Positions 43,138 through 52,042 of a stretch of DNA of 64,000 nt are shown here, piece by piece. Location: the NCBI RefSeq assembly GCF_003315595.1, contig NZ_QNQU01000003.1, positions 62,001 through 126,000 of the forward strand. Reading direction: 5' to 3'. Source of the DNA: Pedobacter miscanthi (lineage in GTDB: Bacteria; Bacteroidota; Bacteroidia; Sphingobacteriales; Sphingobacteriaceae). The position numbers and the translations under genes were made by a program. The notes below the pieces were generated by a model, which was not told the origin of the DNA, did no database searches, and saw nothing but the letters and a program-made list of their open reading frames with translations. Each line of letters opens with the position of its first letter. The stretch's first letter is position 1.

Positions 43138-43256
43138 CGTCATTTCGAGCGGAGTGAAGCGGAGTCGAGAACCCGTAGGCTCAGCGGAGCTAAATCTATC
43201 TCGGGAGCACTATAAATGTAGATCTCTCCGTTCCGCTGCGCTTCAGTCGAGATGAC
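43138..43256. repeat. Inverted pair of interspersed repeats
   Basis: GTCATTTCGAGCGGAGTGAA (43138-) faces GATCTCTCCGTTCCGCTGCG to GTCGAGATGAC (43219-43256); each is an imperfect inverse of the other and of 40281-40330. It occupies most of the gap between two converging genes. Confidence 0.8.
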
Positions 43257-43267
43257 GATCGCTATAT

Positions 43268-43891
43268 TTACTGCCTTGCTGCTACATGCAAACCACTCAA
43301 ATCATTCCCTCTAAAAGTGCTCTCTGCGTTTAGATGTAAATTTCCGGGATCGAGTAAAAAAGTACTGATTCCCAGTTCCAATCCAAACTTAATTTCAGAT
43401 TCTGCATCGTCGCCAATAATTAAAATATCGTCAACATTAAGATTATGCTGATCGATCAACTCTTCAAAAACTTCTTTCTTATTGCTAACCGAAACATCAA
43501 CTACACGTACGTCCTCAAAATCATCGGTTATACCCAGCATTTTCACTTTCGAAAGCTGTTGCTTTTCGAAACCCGCTGTTACAATAAATTTCCGCCCTTT
43601 GAGGCTTTTAATATAATGGTAATCATCGCTCGGCTTCAAGGGTTTGGTAACTTCCCTGTTATGCAGATAGGAAATTATTTCTGGCATTGCTTCTTCTTTA
43701 AAACCATATTTTTTTGCCACTTTTAAAAAGGGTGTTCTCAACATTTCCTGTTTAGCCAACTTAAAATCTTTATCGCTGATTCCTAAATCAATACTTTCTA
43801 AAAAGCGGTAAAGTTCACCCATAAGCTGTTCTTCGTTTGGTTTGGTAAAATAAATGGTATTATCAAGATCTATAAAAAAGACATGCTTCAT
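43268..43891 (-). CDS. HAD family hydrolase
   Basis: A 207-residue haloacid-dehalogenase-fold phosphatase. Seen: motif I IDLDNTIYFTKP at residues 7-18 (DxDxT), a helical cap to about 100, motif II RKFIVTAGFEKQQ near 106, motif III lysine region (SNKKEVFEELIDQH), and motif IV ILIIGDDAESEIKFGLELG near 157. The cap and size are those of pyrimidine 5'-nucleotidase-like (SDT1/YjjG) enzymes acting on small phosphates; the substrate is not shown. It is convergent with the DUF6600 gene. Confidence 0.9.
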   Translation of the reverse strand: MKHVFFIDLDNTIYFTKPNEEQLMGELYRFLESIDLGISDKDFKLAKQEMLRTPFLKVAKKYGFKEEAMPEIISYLHNREVTKPLKPSDDYHYIKSLKGRKFIVTAGFEKQQLSKVKMLGITDDFEDVRVVDVSVSNKKEVFEELIDQHNLNVDDILIIGDDAESEIKFGLELGISTFLLDPGNLHLNAESTFRGNDLSGLHVAARQ

Positions 43892-43969
43892 TGTGGATTG
43901 GTTTTTGTAAGATGAAAAAAGTAAAACACCTATGGATAAAATATGTTTAATAAGTAAATCACTAAGATC

Positions 43970-44197
43970 ATGAAAAAAGAGACAAAAATTATAGTAGGCG
44001 TATTAGCCGGAGCCGCATTAGGAGCAACCATCGCATTGGCATTATCATCAGATTCTACCAGCGATCTTAAAAGTAAAGTTTCAGACTTTTTTGCTGATCT
44101 TTTAGATGCCTCAAAGGATAAATTAGCAGGCCTGGCAGACAAAGCCACCAGCGTTGTAGATAAGGTTAAAGATAAAGCAGCAGAAATAAATGCTTAA
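43970..44197 (+). CDS. YtxH domain-containing protein
   Basis: A 75-residue membrane-anchored protein. An N-terminal helix (IIVGVLAGAALGATIALAL, residues 7-25) typical of YtxH/gas-vesicle-GvpP-like proteins is followed by an amphipathic Lys/Asp/Ala-rich coiled segment (FFADLLDASKDKLAGLADKATSVVDKVKDKAAE). The family is often induced by stress in other bacteria. It is followed by a good terminator, so it is a single-gene unit. Confidence 0.85.
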   Translation: MKKETKIIVGVLAGAALGATIALALSSDSTSDLKSKVSDFFADLLDASKDKLAGLADKATSVVDKVKDKAAEINA

Positions 44198-44207
44198 AGA
44201 ATTGGAA

Positions 44208-44231
44208 GTGCCGGAAATATCCGGCATTTTT
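44208..44231 (+). terminator. Terminator of the YtxH gene
   Basis: Stem TGCCGG (44209-44214) / CCGGCA (44221-44226), then TTTTTATT. Confidence 0.85.
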
Positions 44232-44261
44232 ATTCTAAATATTTTCTAACCACTATTCCAG

Positions 44262-45662
44262 ATGAACATTGCTTTTCATGGTGCCGCCCGTACGGTTACG
44301 GGGAGTAAGCACCTTATTACCTTAAAAAACGATACCCAGATACTATTAGATTGCGGTTTGTTCCAGGGAATGGGACGTGTTACCGATAAATTAAACGATT
44401 ATTTCGGTTTCGATGCCAAAAAAGTTACCTACCTCGTTTTATCCCACGCTCATATCGATCATTGCGGTTTATTGCCCAAGCTTGTTGCAGAAGGTTTTGA
44501 AGGAAAGATTTTCTGTACCTCGGCAACTATGGATCTTGCACGCATATTAATGATGGATTCGGCAAAAATCCAGATGCAGGATACCGAATATGCTAACCGT
44601 CACCTCCATCATGGTGAGGAAATGGAAGAACCACTTTACACGGAAGAAGACGTTATCAAAACGGTTAGTCAGATGAAGATCGTAGAGTATGAAGAAGATT
44701 TTGAAATTGAACCAGGAATACAGCTTAAATTTACCGATGCAGGTCATATTTTAGGCAGTGCCGCAGTTCACCTCAGCATTACCGAAGATGGGAAACCAAC
44801 GCGTATTACCTTTTCGGGCGATGTTGGCCGCTATGGAGATCTGCTTTTAAAAAGTCCGCAGCAATTCGATCAGGCTGATTATATTTTAATGGAATCTACT
44901 TATGGCGATTCGCTGCATAAAGACCTCGATCCGATCGAAAATATGCTGATGGAAATCATTAACAATACCTGTAAAGTAAAAAAAGGTAAAGTAATTATCC
45001 CTGCTTTTGCTGTTGGCCGTACACAGGAGCTGCTTTATGCTTTAAACGATTTAGAATTGAAAGGTAAATTACCGGATGTTCCATATTATGTAGATAGCCC
45101 TTTATCATCAAAAGCGACCGAAATTCTTAAAAACCATCCCGAAGTGTATAATAACGGGGTAAAAGAAACTTTGAAAGTTGATCACGATGTATTTAACTTT
45201 AAAGGACTGCGTTTTATCGAAAGTGTAGAAGAATCGAAAGCATTAAATGCCGACCCAAGGCCATGCGTAATTATTTCTGCATCGGGGATGGCAGAGGCTG
45301 GTCGCGTAAAACACCACATCAGAAATAATATCAGCAACCAGAAAAACACCATTTTAATGGTAGGCTATTGCGAACCAAATTCGCTTGGTGGCAGGTTACT
45401 TGCCGGACAAAAAGTAGTCGAAATTTTTCGTGATGATTACGAAGTGAAGGCTGAAGTGCGATCGATTAAATCGATGAGTGCGCATGGCGATTACGAAGAT
45501 TTATTACACTTTTTATCCTGCCAGGATCCCGCTAAAGTGAAACAGCTGTTTTTGGTTCACGGTGAATATGATGTACAACAGCATTTTGCCACAAGGCTAA
45601 AAGATACAGGCTTTAAACATGTGGCTATTCCTGAATATCATCAGGTATTTGAGATAGAATAA
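44262..45662 (+). CDS. MBL-fold / beta-CASP RNA-specificity-domain hydrolase
   Basis: A 466-residue metallo-beta-lactamase-fold nuclease-type protein with the beta-CASP insert and RMMBL domain. Seen: motif 1 GSKHLITL, motif 2 SHAHIDHCGLLPKL at about residue 65 (HxHxDH), motif 3 DAGHILGSAA near 155, motif 4 FSGDVGRYGD near 182, the beta-CASP segments MESTYGDSLH and YYVDSPLSSKATEI, ISASGMAEAGRVKHHI near 335 and LVHGEYDVQQHF near 424. The same set defines RNA-processing enzymes such as CPSF-like hydrolases. All metal ligands are present; the target is probably RNA. Confidence 0.94.
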   Translation: MNIAFHGAARTVTGSKHLITLKNDTQILLDCGLFQGMGRVTDKLNDYFGFDAKKVTYLVLSHAHIDHCGLLPKLVAEGFEGKIFCTSATMDLARILMMDSAKIQMQDTEYANRHLHHGEEMEEPLYTEEDVIKTVSQMKIVEYEEDFEIEPGIQLKFTDAGHILGSAAVHLSITEDGKPTRITFSGDVGRYGDLLLKSPQQFDQADYILMESTYGDSLHKDLDPIENMLMEIINNTCKVKKGKVIIPAFAVGRTQELLYALNDLELKGKLPDVPYYVDSPLSSKATEILKNHPEVYNNGVKETLKVDHDVFNFKGLRFIESVEESKALNADPRPCVIISASGMAEAGRVKHHIRNNISNQKNTILMVGYCEPNSLGGRLLAGQKVVEIFRDDYEVKAEVRSIKSMSAHGDYEDLLHFLSCQDPAKVKQLFLVHGEYDVQQHFATRLKDTGFKHVAIPEYHQVFEIE

Positions 45663-45680
45663 AATTGTTATTGGCGTTGG

Positions 45681-45776
45681 TCCGGATTTGTAATCCGGAC
45701 CCCTGTACTCCAGATTTTTAATCTGTTTTGTAAGGATTGAAAATCCTTAGTTCATAAGACGGGATTACAAATCCCG
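45681..45776. repeat. Cluster of four short AATCC/GGATT hairpins
   Basis: TCCGGATTTGTAATCCGGA (45681-45699), CAGATTTTTAATCTG (45711-45725), AAGGATTGAAAATCCTT (45732-45748) and CGGGATTACAAATCCCG (45760-45776). Each is a self-complementary unit with a shared ATT-AAT core but different arms. Confidence 0.88.
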
Positions 45777-45875
45777 ACTAACTTATTACCTAGCTACCCT
45801 TTCAATGGTGCGCCATCCATTATACATCTTCCATTATCCATTTTACCTCCTACCTCGTCCATCATCCATTTTCCC

Positions 45876-45883
45876 TATCTTTG
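45876..45883 (+). promoter_or_regulatory. -7 box TATCTTTG, 5 nt before methyltransferase start
   Basis: An exact TAnnTTTG match directly ahead of ATG 45889; it predicts a leaderless or near-leaderless message. Confidence 0.5.
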
Positions 45884-45888
45884 CCCTT

Positions 45889-46575
45889 ATGGATGTTTTT
45901 GGTAAAGCGCTAACAGATATTTACAGAACTGGCGAGGCAGATACACTTTGGCTGCACAATTCGTACGGCGAACCTGAAGAAATGCCGCTGGAATTTTTCT
46001 TCCGTGATGATGAAGATATGCCAGTTTTAGAATTACAGGCTTTGCACATGTGCAGTGGTAAGGTGTTGGATATTGGCGCCGGTGTAGGCAGTCATGCTTT
46101 GCTTTTACAGGCTTTTAATATTGATGTTACCGCTATTGATATTTCGGAAGCTGCGGTAAATATTATGAAAGACCGTGGGGTGAAAAAAGCATTTGTACAG
46201 GATATTTTTACCTATCAGGAGAAATTTGATACCATTATCATGCTCATGAACGGTATTGGTCTTACCGGAACTTTGCCCGGATTTAAAGATTTCCTGATCA
46301 GATTAAAAGACCTCATCAATCCTAACGGACAAGTGATTTTCGATTCTTCGGATATTGCTTATTTATATGAGGATATGCCAAAACCTGAAAACCAATATTA
46401 CGGCGAAGTATCCTATCAGTACGAATACAAAGGCGAAAAGGGGAACTGGTTTAACTGGATTTATATAGATGAAGAAACCATCAAACGCACCGCTAAAGAA
46501 ACCGGTTGGGATACTGAACTGATTTTTGATGACGGAGAAGATCAATATTTGGTAAAATTGACGTTATCGCAATAA
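45889..46575 (+). CDS. Class I SAM-dependent methyltransferase
   Basis: A 228-residue methyltransferase from ATG 45889 (MDVFGKALTDIYRTGEAD). An in-frame start at 45805 would run through low-complexity CATCCATT repeats and the -7 box, so it is rejected. Seen: motif I KVLDIGAGVGSHALLLQAF near residue 57, acidic residue VTAIDISEAAV near 79 (binds the ribose), and FDTIIMLMNGIGLTGTLPGF near 107. The acceptor is unknown. The nearest relatives by look are small Bacteroidota methyltransferases of the Methyltransf_25 type. Confidence 0.88.
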   Translation: MDVFGKALTDIYRTGEADTLWLHNSYGEPEEMPLEFFFRDDEDMPVLELQALHMCSGKVLDIGAGVGSHALLLQAFNIDVTAIDISEAAVNIMKDRGVKKAFVQDIFTYQEKFDTIIMLMNGIGLTGTLPGFKDFLIRLKDLINPNGQVIFDSSDIAYLYEDMPKPENQYYGEVSYQYEYKGEKGNWFNWIYIDEETIKRTAKETGWDTELIFDDGEDQYLVKLTLSQ

Positions 46576-46625
46576 TTTAAAAGTCATAAAGCTTTTCATT
46601 CCACTGATTTAAATCAACAGGCGCA

Positions 46626-46633
46626 TACATTTG
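46626..46633 (+). promoter_or_regulatory. -7 box TACATTTG of the flavin monooxygenase gene
   Basis: A TAnnTTTG match ending 13 nt before ATG 46647, between the methyltransferase and this gene. Confidence 0.45.
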
Positions 46634-46646
46634 TTATATACGAATT

Positions 46647-47651
46647 ATGAGCAATATTAAAATTAAACTCAGCGTTTTAGATCAGTCGCCGGTACGTAAA
46701 GGCGTTACTGCCCGAAGGGCGATTGAAGAAACCACTATACTGGCGCAGGAAGCTGAAAAATTAGGTTATCATCGTTTCTGGGTTTCCGAACACCATAACA
46801 CCACCAGTTTAGCTGGCTCTACCCCTGAGGTTTTAATTGCCCATCTGGCCAACCATACTAAAACGTTAAGGATTGGCTCTGGAGGCATTATGCTGCCCAA
46901 CCATAGTGCTTTAAAAGTGGCTGAAAGTTTTCGGTTACTGGAGGTAATGCATCCTAACCGTATCGATCTGGGAATGGGCCGTGCGCCAGGCACCGATCGC
47001 ATTACGGCATCTATGTTAAACCCATCAAATACCTGGAGCGAACAGGATTTTGTAGAACAGCTGCGCGAACTGCATCACTATTTACACGATACTTCTGATG
47101 GCGGTATCCAGGCAAAAATAAAAGCGATCCCGATTTCGGAGACTGTTCCGCAACAGTGGTTGTTAAGCAGCAGCGGACAAAGCGCCTTATTTTCGGCTCA
47201 TTTTGGGATGGGATTTTCTTTCGCACATTTTATTAATCCTGTTGGCGGTGCGCAGGCTGTTCAATACTACAGGGAGCACTTTAAACCTTCGTTGGATCTG
47301 GCTGCGCCTGTAGAAAATGTAGCCCTTCATATTTTCTGTTCAGAAGATGAAGAAAAGGTAAAACAGCAGGAAGCTTTAATGAGTTACAGGTTTTTACAGC
47401 TGGCAAAAGGTAAAGGGTTGCCTGCTGTTGGCTGGGATGACATTAAAAATGTAAGTTATACCGGGGCAGAACTGGAACAAATTAAAGCCAATAAACAACG
47501 GATGATTTATGGTACGCCAACAGTAATTAAAGAACAGCTTACCCAACTGGCTGCTGATTATGATGTAGATGAATTAATGGCAGTTACCATTACCGAACAT
47601 TTTGAAGACCGGATACGATCGTATGAGTTGCTTGCTGATATTTTTAAATAA
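46647..47651 (+). CDS. LLM class flavin-dependent oxidoreductase (MsnO8-type)
   Basis: A 334-residue luciferase-like monooxygenase using reduced flavin. Seen: SVLDQSPVRKGVTARRAIEE at the start, GYHRFWVSEHHNTTSLAGSTPEVL near 39, LRIGSGGIMLPNHSALKVAESFRLLE near 76, and the signature RIDLGMGRAPGTDR near 110. This is the MsnO8-like Bacteroidota/Firmicutes subgroup, whose substrates are unknown. The gene follows the methyltransferase by 71 nt, but with its own candidate promoter. Confidence 0.92.
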   Translation: MSNIKIKLSVLDQSPVRKGVTARRAIEETTILAQEAEKLGYHRFWVSEHHNTTSLAGSTPEVLIAHLANHTKTLRIGSGGIMLPNHSALKVAESFRLLEVMHPNRIDLGMGRAPGTDRITASMLNPSNTWSEQDFVEQLRELHHYLHDTSDGGIQAKIKAIPISETVPQQWLLSSSGQSALFSAHFGMGFSFAHFINPVGGAQAVQYYREHFKPSLDLAAPVENVALHIFCSEDEEKVKQQEALMSYRFLQLAKGKGLPAVGWDDIKNVSYTGAELEQIKANKQRMIYGTPTVIKEQLTQLAADYDVDELMAVTITEHFEDRIRSYELLADIFK

Positions 47652-47657
47652 AAAAGT

Positions 47658-47687
47658 CCATGGTTTGTGTCCCCATGGTTTGTGTCC
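47658..47687. repeat. Exact 15-bp tandem duplication
   Basis: CCATGGTTTGTGTCC occurs twice without spacing, just after the monooxygenase stop. It is a short recent-looking duplication. Confidence 0.9.
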
Positions 47688-47714
47688 TTACAAATCATTT
47701 ATTAAACTCTAATT

Positions 47715-47738
47715 GCGGTCTGTGAGAATACAGACCGC
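47715..47738. terminator. Hairpin between converging genes
   Basis: Perfect 9-bp stem GCGGTCTGT / ACAGACCGC with a 6-nt loop, flanked by A/T-rich DNA but lacking a clean T-run; it probably ends transcription from both sides. Confidence 0.5.
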
Positions 47739-47742
47739 GGCA

Positions 47743-50517
47743 TTAAAAATTAAAAAAGGTTTGTCTTCCGCCTACTTTTTGTCCAAAGTTTTGAATGTTG
47801 TAGGTGAGTGTAAGCATGCCATATCTGCCCAGATTATTGCTTTGCGTATCGATTATGCTGTTTCCTGTAATCTGGATATTCCTTCGCACATTGCTCTGCA
47901 AAATATCATTCACCGAAAATTTCAGCTGCGCCCTGTCGTTTTTCATAAATAAATAGGTAACCGCTGCATTCCAGAATTTAATATTGTTATTATATCCGGC
48001 AATGGTTTGTGTATTGATGGTTATGGCGTAGTTGGTTTCGAAAACCAGTTTTTTAGGATAACGGATAATAAGTTCCGAAGCACTTTGCTGGGTATTGTAG
48101 CTAATGTTGGTATAAAAGCTATCGTCGTATTTACTTCGGTTTAAATTGATGGAATATGATTGGCTGATCTCTACTTTATCATTCAGGTTAAGCCTTATAT
48201 TGCCATTCGGCCCAATGTAAAAAACATCGGCATTACTTTGAATATTGTTAATAATAACCGGTCTATGGTCAAAATTTCCCCAGAAACCCAGTCCGATTTT
48301 TAAACTGTTTTTGTCTTTCCTGAAATCTTTTGAGATGTTGGCGCCTCCCTGAAAATTATAGATGCCGCTCATATTAACCGGATTAACGGTTTGAACACCA
48401 TTGTTAATGGTAATGGCATTAACGATTCCATTTTTGGTGAAATTTCCGTAACCATATAAATTATAGTTAATCAGGCTTTTCGGATCGTATTTGTACATAT
48501 TCAAGCTTAAATTCTGTGTTCTGGCAGGCAAAAGATTAGGATTGCCATTCCGGATATAAAAAGCATTGGTATTATCGGCCACAGGCTGCAGATAACTTAC
48601 ATTTGGTTCTGCAAAGCCTGCCGAATAATTAAATGATAAGATTTTGTATTTTAACTGAAATGTTGGCCAGATAAAATTATACCGCTGATCGATATCTGCT
48701 GCATTGGTAAAACTGTTATTAAGCGAGATATAATTGTGCACCAAACCCGGCTGAATATAAAGATCTTTAGTTATTTTATACCTCAGACTGATATTGGCAT
48801 TGGTTTTAAAACCCGACTGTTTAACGGTTTGCGATAAACCAGGTACCACAATATCATACAGCTGGTTGGCCGGATTCCGGTAAAAAGTATTCAATGCATT
48901 CTCATTATTAATGATATTTCCGCTTACATCAACCTTAAAGTTCAGTTTTTTGCTAACCGGTTCCATATAATTGGCATAAATGTAAGCCCTGAAATTGTCG
49001 ATGGTATTATCCCTCAACTGATCAATTTCTGAAGTGGAAGGCGTGAGGTAAAAAATACTGTTGCTCCTGTTGTAGTTTACAATCGGATTTGGCGTTGCCG
49101 AAATATCAGTGCCTACGTTAAACGATCTTCCTGTTTTCTTAAAATCCTGATGAAAATCGGCCCTTAACTGATATTTATTACTTGATGTGTTTCTATCATT
49201 TAAATTTTCGAGCGTGTTAATCAATTGGTTATTCGCATTATTATTGCTTGAAGAAATTTTGCTTACCGAATTGTTTGAATTTAATACAACTGCCGGCTCA
49301 ATGGTTAATTGCGTTAACGAGTCGATTTGCCAGTCTAATTTTCCACCGATATTATGTTTGAGTATTAATGAAGTCGTGTTTTCGTTGGCATTTGTAATCA
49401 ACCTGTCGGTGCCCAGAGTCTGATTAGTATTGGTCAGTTTCTCCAGCAGATTGTCTGACCGGCCAAAAAAGTATTGTGTATTAAATTTGATGCCCTTTTT
49501 ATTGATGGTATTAAAATTAAAGCCACCGCCCGATGAAGTTTGAACACCGCTGTAAGTTCCTCCGAAATTAATACCGTTAAATTCAAAGTAACCGCCGGTG
49601 TTCATCATCATTGAGTTTATACCACTTCTGTTAAAACCACCGATCCGCTGCACATCGTTTGGATTAAAACCAGGCTGATTAATGTTGTTGCCATAGGCCA
49701 GTACACTCACTTGGGTGGTATCCCTGAAAAAGTTCATCAAACCTCCCGCCTGATAGAGTTCTTTTAAGCCTCCGCCTGCATACAATTTACCAAAAGCACC
49801 TTTTTTAATGGCTTTTTTCAGTTTTAAATTGATAATCTGTGGAATTTCAGCTGCGGTTAAATCCGGATCGCGCCTTTTGGCCTGCTTATCATCCACCACC
49901 TGTACTTTATCGATAATATTTGCAGGCAGGTTTTTAGTTGCTATCTGCTGGTCGCCACCAAAGAACTCTTTTCCATCCACCAAAATTTTGCTTACAGCTT
50001 TTCCATTAACCTGTATAGAACCGTCTGCTGCAATAGAAACACCCGGTAATTTTTTTAACAGATCTTCCACCACTGCTGATGGAAGCGTTTTAAACGATTC
50101 GGCATTAAATTCTATGGTATCTTTGCGCACAATTACCGGAGGGCGCTCTGCCGAAATTACCACCTCGTTTAAATCGTTTGCTTTCGTAGAAAGGTAAAGT
50201 GTACCCAGGTTTAAAACCGGATTAGCTGCGGTTATTTCTACCTCTTTTCTAAAAGTTCCATATTGCCATGCAGTCACCACCAATCGGTATTTTAGTCCAA
50301 CAGCCAAATTGTTGATTTTGAAAACACCTTTATCGTCCGATAATTTATAAGTAGTTAATGCACTATCGCCCACTTTATAAACGGAAATGGTTGAGTAATT
50401 TAAAGTGGTTTTATGGTTGGCACTATCTGCTAAAATTCCGGTGATACTTCCGTTTTTTTGCGCAAACAGGTTAAAAATAGTTAAAGTAAAGACAAACGAG
50501 AGTAAGATTTTCTTCAT
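47743..50517 (-). CDS. TonB-dependent receptor-like outer membrane beta-barrel protein
   Basis: A 924-residue outer-membrane protein. Order: signal peptide (MKKILLSFVFTLTIFNLFAQ), a carboxypeptidase-regulatory-like domain at about residues 25-115 (GSITGILADSANHKTTLNYSTISVYK), a plug domain (VEDLLKKLPGVSIAADGSIQVNGKAVSKILVDGKEFFGGD near 165), then a large beta-barrel of the OMP_b-brl_3 type ending GGRQTFFNF (terminal aromatic). It is not a siderophore receptor by look; such proteins are abundant in Bacteroidota and may take up peptides or glycans or serve another role. It has no SusD partner. It ends against the converging monooxygenase. Confidence 0.88.
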   Translation of the reverse strand: MKKILLSFVFTLTIFNLFAQKNGSITGILADSANHKTTLNYSTISVYKVGDSALTTYKLSDDKGVFKINNLAVGLKYRLVVTAWQYGTFRKEVEITAANPVLNLGTLYLSTKANDLNEVVISAERPPVIVRKDTIEFNAESFKTLPSAVVEDLLKKLPGVSIAADGSIQVNGKAVSKILVDGKEFFGGDQQIATKNLPANIIDKVQVVDDKQAKRRDPDLTAAEIPQIINLKLKKAIKKGAFGKLYAGGGLKELYQAGGLMNFFRDTTQVSVLAYGNNINQPGFNPNDVQRIGGFNRSGINSMMMNTGGYFEFNGINFGGTYSGVQTSSGGGFNFNTINKKGIKFNTQYFFGRSDNLLEKLTNTNQTLGTDRLITNANENTTSLILKHNIGGKLDWQIDSLTQLTIEPAVVLNSNNSVSKISSSNNNANNQLINTLENLNDRNTSSNKYQLRADFHQDFKKTGRSFNVGTDISATPNPIVNYNRSNSIFYLTPSTSEIDQLRDNTIDNFRAYIYANYMEPVSKKLNFKVDVSGNIINNENALNTFYRNPANQLYDIVVPGLSQTVKQSGFKTNANISLRYKITKDLYIQPGLVHNYISLNNSFTNAADIDQRYNFIWPTFQLKYKILSFNYSAGFAEPNVSYLQPVADNTNAFYIRNGNPNLLPARTQNLSLNMYKYDPKSLINYNLYGYGNFTKNGIVNAITINNGVQTVNPVNMSGIYNFQGGANISKDFRKDKNSLKIGLGFWGNFDHRPVIINNIQSNADVFYIGPNGNIRLNLNDKVEISQSYSINLNRSKYDDSFYTNISYNTQQSASELIIRYPKKLVFETNYAITINTQTIAGYNNNIKFWNAAVTYLFMKNDRAQLKFSVNDILQSNVRRNIQITGNSIIDTQSNNLGRYGMLTLTYNIQNFGQKVGGRQTFFNF

Positions 50518-50736
50518 GTATGTTTTAAATAAGGAGCCTAAATTTATCGGCTATTTTTTTACCGGATTAATAAATGTGATGAAGCACATAAAAAATGTGA
50601 CGGATTTAATGTTTGTTTAATAAGCTGACGCATAAAGCTCTTAAATGTTGCATGTAATGTAAAACTAAAAAAATAGTTTAAACTGGTTGGTCACTTTACT
50701 TTTACAAAGACAACTTTTAGAATATTTGGTTAAAAC

Positions 50737-50767
50737 AAAAAAGCCTCACCACATGACATAGTGAGGC
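50737..50767 (-). terminator. Terminator of the DUF5694 gene
   Basis: Stem GCCTCAC / GTGAGGC with an 11-nt loop, followed on the minus strand by six T, 21 nt after the stop. Confidence 0.9.
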
Positions 50768-50787
50768 CGGGTTGAGGCGCAATTAAT

Positions 50788-51864
50788 TTAGTGTAGATCG
50801 TTATAACTGATAATTTTTACCTCAGGATTTTTAGCTAAAATTTCTTCCATCCACTTGCGGTGCGAAGCACCAACGCCTACAACGATCCTTTTGGCATTTT
50901 TTGCTTTTGCCTGCTCAATGATGTTTTTGCACATGCCCTCGTTCCTTAACATCCATTGGGCAATCATGGCTTTAACCGATTCGGTGGGGAAGCCTGCATA
51001 ACCATAAAAGTGACTGCCACCATAAAAATTCCAGGCTTCATCCAATACGCCATATTTTGCGGTATTCATTCCGGTATACTGATCGGCATTAAAAACCTTA
51101 GATTCCTCTTCACTATAACTCCAATACGCTTCAATGGCTTTAACTGTAGCCGCCTCGGCTGAAGTGCTGTCTGCTTTGGCTTTGTTGATCATGATTTTGT
51201 ATAAGGAATCTGTTTTGGTCCAGGCTACGCTCCATGGTTGATCATAAGTTTGACAGTCCATCTTGTAAATCTGATCCTGGCCCAACTGATAAATCAACGG
51301 AAAATAAATTTTGCTGTATTCGCTTCCTGGTCTGTATAAGCCAGCTTTTTTTAAAGAATCTAAGCCACCGAACATTTTTGCATATTGAGCCAGTTCCTCT
51401 TTGCCAAATTTATCTTTCATATAATTTTCGAGTACGAAAATCTGGTATTCTGCATTTCCCCTGTCAAGGTTTTTAGCATAATTTACAGCTAAATCCATAC
51501 GGGTTTTATGGTAGTAAGCAAAAGAAGAAAGTGCTTTCTGATCTTTTTTAATTTGTGAAACAATGTTTTTGAGTGTTTCAGGATTATATTTTTCGATGTA
51601 ATCGTGACCTTTTTTAAAAGCTTTAACTGCCCAATTGCCTGATTCGAGCTTAGTATAATCACTTTCTGGTAAATATTCGCCAAAAACCATATCGGGTTTA
51701 AAGTTTTTCAGCTTATTGATGATGACCTGAAAATTCTGGGTAGATTTAGCATTATCATGACTGGAACCAACGATCACAATTTCGATCTGGTTTTGGGCAT
51801 TCGATTTAAGTACAGCTGTGGTTAACAGTAAAAATGCAAGGCTAAGTTTTAGTATAGTTTTCAT
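50788..51864 (-). CDS. DUF5694 secreted protein (TraB/erythromycin-esterase-like)
   Basis: A 358-residue exported protein. Signal peptide (MKTILKLSLAFLLLTTAVLKSNAQ); then VIVGSSHDN near residue 31, PDMVFGEYLPESDY near 54, and a C-terminal IVVGVGASHRKWMEEIL near 330. The pairing of an early G-x-x-H-x with a late GxxHxxxxxxxL recalls the ChaN/TraB/erythromycin-esterase-like superfamily of metal-dependent hydrolases, and it matches DUF5694 as I remember it. The substrate is unknown. No partner gene is visible. Confidence 0.7.
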   Translation of the reverse strand: MKTILKLSLAFLLLTTAVLKSNAQNQIEIVIVGSSHDNAKSTQNFQVIINKLKNFKPDMVFGEYLPESDYTKLESGNWAVKAFKKGHDYIEKYNPETLKNIVSQIKKDQKALSSFAYYHKTRMDLAVNYAKNLDRGNAEYQIFVLENYMKDKFGKEELAQYAKMFGGLDSLKKAGLYRPGSEYSKIYFPLIYQLGQDQIYKMDCQTYDQPWSVAWTKTDSLYKIMINKAKADSTSAEAATVKAIEAYWSYSEEESKVFNADQYTGMNTAKYGVLDEAWNFYGGSHFYGYAGFPTESVKAMIAQWMLRNEGMCKNIIEQAKAKNAKRIVVGVGASHRKWMEEILAKNPEVKIISYNDLH

Positions 51865-52042
51865 AATGAATCTAGTTTTGTTTTTGTTGATTCAAAGATG
51901 AGCATACACATTTGGCCACTAAATTTAATTATCCCAATGGTCGGTTATATTATCCGAATACGGCAAAAGAGGCAGTTAGATGTTGATCCGTTAAAATTGA
52001 ATGTTGGGATAGCAGATTAAGGTTTTTGTCCTAAAAATGAGC

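Noticed and set aside
42396..43143. Several long frames on both strands over the Q-rich part of the DUF6600 gene
   Set aside because: They arise from the 90-bp repeat (Gln/Arg codons give Leu/Cys/Val runs in other frames); no start context or domain.
45681..45776. Possible CRISPR-like array
   Set aside because: Units differ, are self-complementary and have no spacers of equal length; no cas genes.
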